Positions 54,776-64,000 of a DNA stretch of 64,000 bases are shown here, in pieces. The stretch comes from Ditylenchus dipsaci. Its lineage: Eukaryota; Nematoda; Chromadorea; Rhabditida; Anguinidae. The translations under genes were made by a program, and so were the position numbers. The notes under the pieces are model-generated. The model was not told where the DNA came from and did not search any database. It saw only the letters and a list, made by a program, of their open reading frames with translations. The stretch is taken from NCBI GenBank assembly GCA_004194705.1, contig SADC01001112.1, forward strand, positions 310,001 through 374,000, given 5' to 3'. The stretch's first letter is position 1, and the number at the start of each line of letters is the position of its first letter.

Positions 54776-57700
54776 GCCAAAAAATTTATTGTCTACTTTC
54801 AATAACACCAGAGAAGGAACAGCAAAGCACAAATGGGTTATAAGGATATGTTTATTTGTCGATAGTCTCTTCGGTGTGCTTTCCCTTGAGAGCTCCAGTG
54901 ATCCGGGCACGACCAGCAGCCTTGCGCTCAAGCATTCCACGGCGGTCCTTGTCCAACATCAGCTTGGTAATAGAGATGTTTAAAGCATCAATCCCTGAAA
55001 TGTCCACGCGTGACAATGACTTCATCATCAGTTTTGAAAAACAATGTGATTGAATTAGGATACAGATCTACAGCAACTGACCGGATAGGAACAGAGCGAA
55101 CTCCATGCTTGTTGCGAAGATCCTTGGAGAGAGGCGCCGACACGATCTTCCTCTTGATGTGAGACGGAGCGTTGGAATGGAATTTGCGAGACTGGCGAGC
55201 CGGCGAGGAAACCAAGGGATTCAGCTTCATTCTTCAAGAGGCTTCTTCAAACGCAGAAAGTACTCTGAAAAAATAGATTTTGAACATCCGATAACATTAC
55301 ACAACATATCTAAGATTCGATCATTTAAAAAAATTCCAGATTTTGGCGACTCAACTATTGTCGCGCAAAGTAATATGGGAACAGCATAACATTTCCATAA
55401 GAGCTAGAAAAAATCAAAAGAAAATAAAATAAAGTCCACTCTCGATAAACCGTCACATTATGGTTACCCGATTGAGTCAGGTACACGACATTTACAGGAA
55501 ATGGCACCCTCGATAAACCACCAGCAAACCAGCGTCTCCAGAGGTGGCGGTCTATCGAGAGTGTACTGTATGCCGAAAGACAATAAAAACACAAAATGCT
55601 AGTTTAAATTAATTTGTAGATCAATTGACCTGTTGATCAATTGACCTGTTGATCAATTGACCTGTTGATCAATTGACCTGTTGATCAATTGACCTGTTGA
55701 TCAATTGACCTGTTGATCAATTGACCTGTAGGTCAATTGACCTGTTGATCAATTGACCTGTAGATCAATTGACCTGTTGATCAATTGACCTAGAGCCGTT
55801 TAACCACTTTTGAGTCATTTTGTGTGGATTCGCGCCGTTTCAATTTTATTATTTGCGGGTGTTTGGTGTATGTTTTCAAATACTTTTAATTTAGGCGAAT
55901 CCTTAGGTGCCGTGCGGCTCTCCGAATGCTCCCAAAGTCGGGCGTGCATTGAAGATTGAATGGAATTATATTTTTAAACAGGAATTAATCCCGTTTAATT
56001 CCAAAACATCGCTCACAACGGTAAAATATCAACTGACCACCATTTTTTTCGGAATATTTGAAACTTTTGATTAAAAATCGACAATTTTGATAGTAAAAGT
56101 TTTCGGAAAGTCACCCCTAATACTAAAATCTCTTCCTGAATCCGAATCCGTTGAGATCAGGTCAGAAATATCTCAGGAAGCCAAGATATTCTTTAAAGTA
56201 GGGAAGTGGTCAAAATTTTCTGTGTGGTCTACTCAAAATACCAATATCTCAGCTCCCTGAGATTTTTTGGACCTGATCTCAACGGATTCGGATTCAAGAA
56301 GAGATTTTGGTATTAGAAGTGACTTTCCGGTAGCTTTAACTGTCAAAATCGTCGATTTCCAATCAAAAGTTTCAAATATTTCGAAAAAAAAATGGTGGTC
56401 AGTTGATGGCCGTCCCTCACAACACCGTAAATTCACACGAATTTCAAGTTTTGAACCATTCTTAGACAATTATTCATCTTTCGTTTTTTGCTTTAAAATT
56501 TCAACGATTCTTACTACTTCCTTTATGCACTTTTCCACCTAAACAAACCGAATAAATGAATTCCTAAGAACAAGGTTTTCTTTCCAACAAAAGCTGACAA
56601 ATTAAAGTGTTGGCGGCATCAAATAGTGGTTGCAGAAAACATATGTTGTTGTTTTTTCATTACTAATTTCATCCCTCTTTAGTGTTCTTGTAAAAGGGGA
56701 AGAAGATAAGCTGTTTGGCTTCTTCATCGCCATTCCTTGGCTTCTTTGCCTAGTGCCAGCCATTCAGCTAGCCAATTATCGACTCATAGCCGGCAAACTT
56801 TTCCACTATTAGGTTATTTCACAGTAATAGCTGGACAGAGAGTGTAGGGGGCCAAATCCACCCTCGCTCTAATTGATTCAATTCTCTTTTGGCTTGCTCA
56901 TATCCCCCTGGTTCAAACGACGGCTATTTATGCCCAATTTTGCAAAGTAAAATCAATTAAGCGGAGAGATGTTTGTTGCTGCTGCCATTTACCCATATTC
57001 TTCCTGCTGTACACATCAGTAGCAAAATTTTATTGTTTGGTCAATGGAGTTTTTTCAAATTTAGAACCTACGATATTTTTTGGAATAGAATGTTTTGTTT
57101 AAGTTCAATGAGAAAAAAATATTTTTGCAGTTTTTTACTTTTTTTTTTTAAATTTTCAGCTTACAAGAAAGAAACGCTGACTGTTACTTGCGGGCGCTTC
57201 GGTAAAAAAATTTTCCGTATTTTTTTAGGGCGTGCCTAAGTTCCTGATAATCTGGCTCCAGTTCTGAAGGCCAACAAAAAGTAGTACAACCGCTTCCCAA
57301 AATTCTAAAAGACCTCGATAGCCATGTCATGGCTTTTCATAACTGAACCGTAGGTTATTCCTATAACTTTCGTTGGCCTTCATAGCTGGCAAGCCAAATT
57401 CACAGGGAACTCGGGCACACCCTACAAAAATGTGCGGAACAAAAAAATTATCGAAATTCTCCCAGGTCTCACTCAGGGTCCCTCCCTTGTTGTACTTTGG
57501 TTTTTTTGAGTGTCGGATCAATGGACCATTGAAAAAAGGGAGGATGAAATTTTTTATAAGTGGCAATAGTTTTTAAAAAATAATCTGAAGTCATCGATAT
57601 CAGGTTTGATGCGAAGCAAGTAAAAACCGAAACAATCAGCAAAATTCCCTGGTCCACTTTTTTTCTCAGATAGATTAGAGCTGTCACAATAAAGTTTTAG

Positions 57701-60700
57701 CTTAATTCAGCATAGTTCAGCTTAACTAATCACATGTTCCGATAAAACTATTTTAAAATATCATCACCCCCTCATAGCACCTACATTGGCTCGTACATCT
57801 CGCCCAATTACTAATTTGCTCACTGAAAAGTTGTCCCCAACCACAAAAGCTTGAGGCTATTTGACCCATCCTGTGTATTTTTTCCTTATCCTATCCTAAA
57901 ATATTCAAGTGTTTTCGTCTACCTCCTTCAAAAAGCCAAAAATTTATTTGACATTTGCCTTCTCAAACTTGAAACGTCTATTTGCTCATCTTATTCACAT
58001 ACTTTGAGTGGCTTTTGGAATTTAGGCCGTGATATTCGAGCTTTTTGATACTCACCCGCCACTTGGTGGGCTTCTTCAACCGAATTAGTTCCGCCCCAGG
58101 CCTTCTTCTTTAATTATTTTTCTTGTGCTAGGCTCAAAAATAAATAAGAAAAGATTTGGTGAGTGAGCGTGGGATGTGTTTGCCTTCCTATTTTAACCAC
58201 TTGCCAGTTCCTTAATTTTGCCGGTGTTCTTGCGCCTGGAGTTTGGATTGGATAAATCTTTTGTTTCTTTTAAATTCATATATTTGTAGTGATGGGCAAC
58301 GAAAACTCCTCTTCCACTGCAGTTTATTCCGGTAGAATAGCGCCGTTTGGACAGGAGCATGGTCTAGCAGGTTTGAATGCCGTGGCTAAGAGGACAGGGA
58401 AAAAAGCTCCTGTGGGGCCAAAGAGAAATGCTAAGCAAGCAGGCAGAAGCAGATCTACTAGCAATTTGAAATCAGCGGCTGAGGCGGATAGCACTGGGTC
58501 TGCTAATAGCAATAGGTAATAGTTAATAGGATTAACAAATGGAGGACCCTGACTGTGACCTGAGCTTTTTTCGATGATTTTTTTCTTGTAGCGTGAGACC
58601 GAATCTCATGTAAATTCGGCTCCCCACCTCTGAAAGGTAACTAAAATTTTAGGAATTACCCATGGCCCATTGGTCAGTTATAAAAAACCATGATATGGGT
58701 ATCGAGCAGGGCTGTACCGGATACCAAAAAATATCGGATCGGATATCGGATACCGGATATGGAAAAATATCGGATCGGATATCGGATACCGGATATGAAA
58801 AAGTGCCGGATATCGGTTATCGGATATCGGATTTCGGATATTTTTGATGAAATTTTGAAAAAAAATTGAAAAATTTTTCTAAATTTCAAAAAAGTTAAAA
58901 AAAAATTTTTCCGAAAATTGGCCATTTTTTCGGATATCGGATACCGGATATCGGATGTCAAAAAGTGCCGGATATCGGATATCCGGTACAGCCCTGGTAT
59001 CGAGGTGTTTTTAGAACTATAAGTGACCCTTCTACCACATTTTGCGCAGCTCCAGAGCTGGGGTGCTAGATTTGTCAGAAACACTGGCACGCTCACAACA
59101 ATATGCAGAAAAAATGTCATCGAAGTTCCCCCACGTCACAGTCACGGTCTTTTGTCAAAAATGATAACATTTTAGTTAATTTTTTTAAGGCTCAAGTTAT
59201 TTTACCTCGTCAAATTATTCTTTTACCCCGTCAAATCGCAAAATGTGTTTTTATCTACAAAAGTTTTTTTTCAACTTTTTTACATAAAAATGTAGCCCTG
59301 GATCTCGGCTTTCTAACAAACTATCGACTGAATTTCTGAGATTTCAAAAAGTTGGAGAAAAAAGTCTTCGTATGGACCAAATTTTTCAAAAAAATTATTA
59401 TATAAAATGACTTTTTTCTCTCTTTTTCTCTTTTCAATATCTCAGTAAGGTAGTTAATAGCTGGTTGGAAAGCTGAGATCCGGGCTACATGCTGGTATAA
59501 AAACTTGAAAAAAATGATAGAAAAAGTTTAAGAAATACTCAAAAGAAACAAATTTTTACGATTTGACGGGGTAAAAGAATAATTTGACGGGGAAAGTACT
59601 TACAGCCACTTTTTTAATTGCACCTCAATATTTTTAATGTTTTCGAAAAACCTATTGTTCATAAATAAGTAAATCGCAACAAATAATTCTTTGCTTGAAA
59701 TTTAAAAAATCCAAATTGGAGATTTTTTTGTTAGTTTTTTAAATTCGCGTCATTTTTAACCGGTATAATTTTATGCAGAACTTATTCATCTTAGTAGACT
59801 ACCTTTTTCGATATTTTTATCGTACTTTTTTAAAAGATTAAGTCACATTCAAATGAAATATTTTCCTTTTGATTTTATATATACACTTCTGAGGATCGGC
59901 TAAGCGACAGCAGCTTTGCAAAAAGCAGCAAACTTTCATCGCGAGTAGAAATTCGATAAAACCGTTGGCCCTTGCAGTTAATAAGAAACAAAATTTTTGA
60001 TGGAATCACCGTGTCAAGTTAAAACAGGGCTCCGAATGAAAATTTTGGCGCTACTCGGTTATACCACCCCCCCCCCCCCATAAAGTGCTACTCGGGAATA
60101 CCCCCCCCCCTCCCCCCAATCCTAGGAGCTACTCGGTTATACCCCCCCCCCCCCAATCAAGATTTTTAGGAGCGGTCAAAACACATTTTTAAGCAATAAT
60201 TTTTTGGGGTCGTATTCCCTAGTAGCTTTTTGGGGGGGGGGGTGTATTACCGAGTACCGTCAAAATTTTTTTAAAAAAGGACATTTGGGTAAAAAAAGAA
60301 CATTTTGACTATTTTTGAAGTAAAAGGGTCATTTTATCCAGTGCTTGTTACCATTTTGAAGGGAAAAAAAGATTTTGACTAAATTTTCAAAAATAAAAAA
60401 GATTTGGGGTGCCAAAAAAAGGACAAATCTTTTTAAAAAGGACGATTCGGAGCCCTGAGTTAAAATGATTTTTTGGTCAAATCTTTCGGAGTGACAAAAG
60501 GTTTAATTTTTTGAGCAGGTGGGTGTTTGTCTAACAGATTTTTTATTTTTGGGCCCTGTCACTTGGAAATTACCAACTTCAATTATGAATTTCTGTAAAA
60601 GATTGTAAATACGTAATTTATACGCGTAAAGGATCACCATGCCAGTTACAAATAAAAAACACGAACAATTAAAACTTCGGGGCCATGTTTTTTTCGACAC

Positions 60701-62233
60701 ACCCTGTACTCCATTAAATATTCTGGGTGCTCTTCTAATTAAAAGCGCTAACTGCAGAAGTCAAACAGTGTTTTCGGAAACTCTAGTAAACACGTGAAAT
60801 CAGCATTGAGCTCCTGTTACAAATGTGTCCAGAAATACATTATGAACACCCCTAAAATAGAAACTTTCTGCCCAAAATATATTTTCTCCCACGCAAATTT
60901 TTTTGTTACAAAAAGCGTTTATTTTGTCCACTATTGCAAATATTGTCGAAAATGCTTCACCTTTTTTTATTCACACTTCAAAGATATTGTTTTACAAGTG
61001 TTGCTGCCCTTTGGCTGGATGGGGAACAACAATTGGAGGGGCAGCACAAAGAGCAAATCCAATTAGAGGATGAATGAAGAGGACACACCCATCTACCCAG
61101 TAGCAAATTAGTTTAACAAGCTATCTTGCATGTATTATTACTCCTTTATTTATTCATTTACCATTTCCCAATTTTACTCAAAACAAATAATAAAAGTGGA
61201 ATTCCGCCTATTTTGGCTCTATTTTTCAGTGACATAATAGTCAGGGCTACCAGCTGCGTCTTATCTAAAAGGCAGCTATTTTGAGTATTTTATGTGATAG
61301 GTGTATGTGTACTTGTTCATAATTAACTATTTTGGAAATACTGTATTATTGGTGGTTTAGAAAAAAAACAGAGCTTTTTTTCAACGGGGTATCTCAGGAA
61401 CATATTAGGTTTCCACTTCCACTTCCAAAAACTAGGCAGAAAACTTAAAAATCTGGATGGAACGCATGTAAAACTTGATCGAGAAAGAAAAAGTGCTTGT
61501 CTCCGCATTTTCTCCTTATCGGGCACGGGCATGCCCCTCTATAGGAAAAATGGAAGGATCCTAAATAAGCCTAACCTGAGAAAATTATTGAGTATGGTAT
61601 ATGACACTACCTTTTTGGGAGGAGTATACGACACTAGCGCCGAAAATGTAATTTGTTGCCGCTTACTATACCTGGGTGGTGTGCCTACGGTTGATTGGTC
61701 CTGCTCGATTTTATTCGAATTTTGCGTACCTCGGATAATTTGTCAGAAATCGTTCCTGTTAGGGTAAAAAATTGTGAACCATCTTCGTTATTGACATGCA
61801 TGAACTTTTTACAAAAAAACAAAATGACATTTAGAAATTTAACTGGATAGGAAAGATTTCACATATAATTGTTCCACAGTTGATATATTATGACATTTTG
61901 TAACACTAACAAATTTTTTTTGAAGCTCCGACTTGGCATCATCCTCTTTGGAAACCGGCAACACGCCTAGAAAAGGGAGTGGTAGTGGGCTGGTCGGCCA
62001 GTTCATTAAAAACCACCATCACCAGCATTTGGTGCAGGGCAGTAATTTTCGGAAACACTCGTGTTCCCATCTCCAGCAGCAGTCAGTACAATCCAGTCAG
62101 TCAGTGGACAGTGGGTGTAGCAGTAGTAGCACCAGTGTCCAGCTAGAGGTTGGCTTGCTGTCGCCAGACTCTACTACCATGCTACTCAACACCAACCACA
62201 GCTATCTGAAGCCACTGCAAGGCAATGGCCCTC
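54762..62233. repeat. 7.5 kb tandem duplication, copy B
   Basis: Repeats 47,275-54,761 with about 15 bases net loss, all from homopolymers. Contents and approximate places: RPL26 54,852-55,230; right satellite arm 55,615-55,795; family D foldback 56,030-56,410; GGATATC MITE 58,708-58,996; foldback 59,193-59,600; family A plus G/C-tract 60,026-60,456. The left satellite arm of the RPL26-bearing element is absent here, so only copy A has the complete element. Past 62,233 the MGN exon continues. Confidence 0.85.
54852..55230 (-). pseudogene. RPL26: Ribosomal protein L26, internally deleted (copy B)
   Basis: Identical to copy A in the coding parts, with the same 45-base insert and the same missing block between TRGH and GID. 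Because copy B follows the 3' half of an MGN exon directly, its 3' flank differs from copy A beyond the AATAAA. Identity of the defect shows that it predates the duplication, or that both copies derive from the same reads. Confidence 0.75.
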
Positions 62234-62394
62234 CTCAGAGGAAACACTCGTTCAGTGAAGCCAAAGAACTGAGCATCAACAACAGTAGATTGGGTGCACC
62301 TGCAGCAAACCACACTTTGGTGGCTGGCAAAGGAGCGGACAGGAGAAGGAGCAGGTCACTCTGCGCTCAACAACTCAAAGCCGACTGTCAGTAG
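58292..62394 (+). CDS. Unrecognised MGN gene, copy B (complete exon 2)
   Basis: Exons 58290-58515 (ATG at 58,292) and 61926-62394 give about 230 residues: an N-myristoylation signal (MGNENSSS), a basic region, Ser/His/Gln-rich low complexity (SGCSSSSTSVQLEVGLLSPD), then NGPPQRKHSFSEAKELSINN and ADRRRSRSLCAQQLKADCQ. RKHSF and RRRSRSL look like basophilic kinase or 14-3-3 sites. The frame ends at TAG 62,392-62,394, but TCA|GTAGGATAA just there is also a fair splice donor, so the protein may continue beyond 62.4 kb. Only this copy has an undamaged 3' end. No homologue recognised; a membrane-anchored, disordered scaffold would fit. Confidence 0.6.
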
Positions 62395-62642
62395 GATAAT
62401 TTTGATAGGTGTAGAGGGAGAAGCAAAAATAATTGGAGTTTTATCATTATTTTGCGTATGAGTCTTTTTACAGCAATTAGGTAGTAACGACAAAATGTTT
62501 AAATGTATAACAAGTTGAAGTATTTTTTTACCCTTTTTTACAAGTTTAGTGTCAAAATGTAGCCAAGCTTCTGGGCTTTCATTTGAGCCATCATACAGAT
62601 GAAAAGTTGGTATAAAGTTAGGGCTAAAATATAAAAAATCCA

Positions 62643-63369
62643 GGCGCTACCGAGTAAACCATCCCCCCCCCCCCAATGGAATTTTTTTTAAAGTATTTTC
62701 AAACACCATATATCGACTCAAAATCGCCTCAGGAACTCGAAAAAGGCATTATTTTTAAGTTTTCGTCAATAAAAAATCGAGTTTTGGGACCACCCGAAAT
62801 TACTTTTTATACCATTTTTAAAGGGACTTAGGGCTGTTTCGGGGTGGTAAGTGACCAAAAAGAGGCCAATTTGTTCCCAAAAGGAAGAATGTTGAACATA
62901 GTTTTGATGTTGAACATAGTTTTGTTGACTGGGGCCTACCGCATAAATAAACTCTGGTATGCATGCTTTTTCATGCATCCAGAGTCACTTACGAGTGATT
63001 TGTGCCTAAGGTATGTGGGTGTGCGCATCTCAACCCCAAGCAACCAAGCCCCTACGCCCCTTCGGGGCGTAGGGGGCTTGGTTGGTTAGAGATGCGCGCA
63101 CTCACATACCTTAGACATAATTCCGAGCAAGACTCTTGATCAAAAAGGCATTTAGAGGTACTTTTTGCCCAGCCCCATGTTGAAAAACAGGGTAAAACAG
63201 TCATATGGTCGAGATTTAAAATGCCCAAAACTCGATTTTTTATTAACCAGAACTTAAAAATAATGCCTTTTTTGAACTTCTGAGGCGATTTTAAGTCAAT
63301 ATAGGGTGTTTGGAAACACTTTTAAAAAAATTCCATTGGGGGGGGGGGGTGTATACTCCGGTAGGCTCC
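62643..63369. mobile_element. G/C-tract TIR element carrying structured core R copy III
   Basis: Left GGCGCTACCGAGTAAACC, then a C run; right a G run, then TGTATACTCCGGTAGGCTCC. Next arms AATCGCCTCAGGAACTCG... and ...GAGGCGATTTTAAG are also inverted. The structured core lies in the middle. Confidence 0.7.
62912..63182. ncRNA. Structured repeat core R, copy III
   Basis: The most complete copy. Hairpin 1: ACTCTGGTATGCATG with CATGCATCCAGAGT. Hairpin 2: CTAAGGTATGTGGGTGTGCG with CGCGCACTCACATACCTTAG (part of a 26-position stem, 23 paired), then an inner stem CAACCAAGCCCCTACGCCCC with GGGGCGTAGGGGGCTTGG closed by TTC (or UUCG if one C is bulged). Against copy II, a G-C pair in the inner stem is replaced by A-T, which keeps pairing. 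RNA class unproven; a transposon cruciform is the alternative. Confidence 0.4.
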
Positions 63370-63384
63370 AATTCGGTGAAATTC

Positions 63385-64000
63385 TCAATAGGACTATACC
63401 AGCAGGGAAGGCCAAATGGTACTATTTAGTATAAATATAGTACTTTTTTAGTACCAAAAAAGTATAGAAGTGTAAAGCTGCGCTTCAGAGCAAGGCCTAG
63501 GGGTATATACCGTTGCAAACTCTGTACATGGCCGTTTCGTGTCCCTTAGGGGAAAGTACCGTTGCAAAATAAGAAAACGATGCAAACCCAATACATGGTT
63601 GCTTTGCTTTCCTTAGGGTAACCGTACCGTTGCAAAACAGGATACCGCTGCAAAGTAAAATACCGTTAAAAAAACTTGAGAAGACCAGGTCATTGCAAAG
63701 TTCGGTATTATACCCTGTAATACATTGTAATGGCCGTTCCGCATACCCCAGGGGGAACGTACTGTTTCAATCACACCTGAAACAGATGAAAGCCTTAATT
63801 CACACCCAAGTCAGACGGACGCCTGAATTGAGTCAGGTGTGAATTAAGGTTTCCATCTGTTTCAGGTGTGATTCAGGCGTCTATCTGATTCAGGCGGTTT
63901 TGGTTTCGGTTTCAGTGTCAACACGAAAACTAACACGGATACGAAAATGCAACACGGAAATAACCCTGGTGACTAGCGGACTCAGTACATGGTCACTTCA
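63385..64000. repeat. Region of TACCGTTGCAAA words and a 3' hairpin
   Basis: TACCGTTGCAAA recurs at least three times between 63,505 and 63,650, with GTACATGG nearby each time. At 63,763-63,870 a hairpin pairs ATCACACCTGAAACAGATG and CTTAATTCACACC with their inverses. The window ends inside this region, so the full unit is not visible. No gene. Confidence 0.5.

Noticed and set aside
1..64000. Bacterial contamination (IS1595- and IS630-like hits)
   Set aside because: These transposase families also occur in animals as Merlin and mariner; the flanking genes have introns and animal domains.

Overview
The window is nuclear DNA of an invertebrate animal. The genes are split by canonical GT-AG introns, many only 40-50 bases long, and they encode animal families: a DEG/ENaC sodium channel, a kinesin-2 motor subunit of KIF3A type, a type II PIP kinase, a V-ATPase G subunit, a saposin-like secreted peptide and RPL26. 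The DNA is AT-rich and full of DNA transposons, foldback elements and MITEs, plus one CR1-like LINE. I cannot name the phylum.

Layout. 1-8 kb: repeats and a decayed CR1-like LINE. 8.1-9.8 kb (minus strand): two tandem saposin-like genes, one of them broken. 10-19.3 kb: repeats, a mariner relic, large foldbacks, and a Merlin element with an 8-base target duplication and a 1.9 kb foldback inside it. 19.35-27.9 kb (plus): nine exons of a DEG/ENaC channel whose N-terminal exons were not found; its 5 kb intron holds nested transposons. 30.2-34.3 kb (plus): PIP4K in nine exons. 35.4-43.8 kb (plus): KIF3A-like kinesin-2 in 13 exons; intron 1 is filled by a 3.35 kb terminal-inverted-repeat element and a tRNA-like sequence. 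45.3-46.3 kb (minus): V-ATPase subunit G. 46.6-48.3 kb: an element with satellite-like ends that encloses an internally deleted RPL26. 47,275-62,233: a 7.5 kb tandem duplication carrying RPL26 and an unrecognised gene with an MGN... start. 62.2-64 kb: repeats.

Two cross-cutting points matter to a reader. First, the conserved genes are interrupted almost only by single missing bases in short homopolymers. Allowing one base at each such site closes every exon phase (PIP4K five sites, kinesin one, ENaC three, V-ATPase G two), and the two copies of the 7.5 kb duplication differ, as far as I compared them, only in homopolymer length. The frameshifts therefore look like read or assembly errors rather than gene death. 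Second, many elements end in inverted arrays of short palindrome-rich repeats of unrelated sequence, a Foldback-like architecture, and at least one of them encloses host-gene sequence.

The genes do not form a pathway. They are independent loci: ciliary transport (kinesin-2), phosphoinositide signalling (PIP4K), organelle acidification (V-ATPase G), ion conduction (ENaC), and defence or lipid binding (saposin-like).
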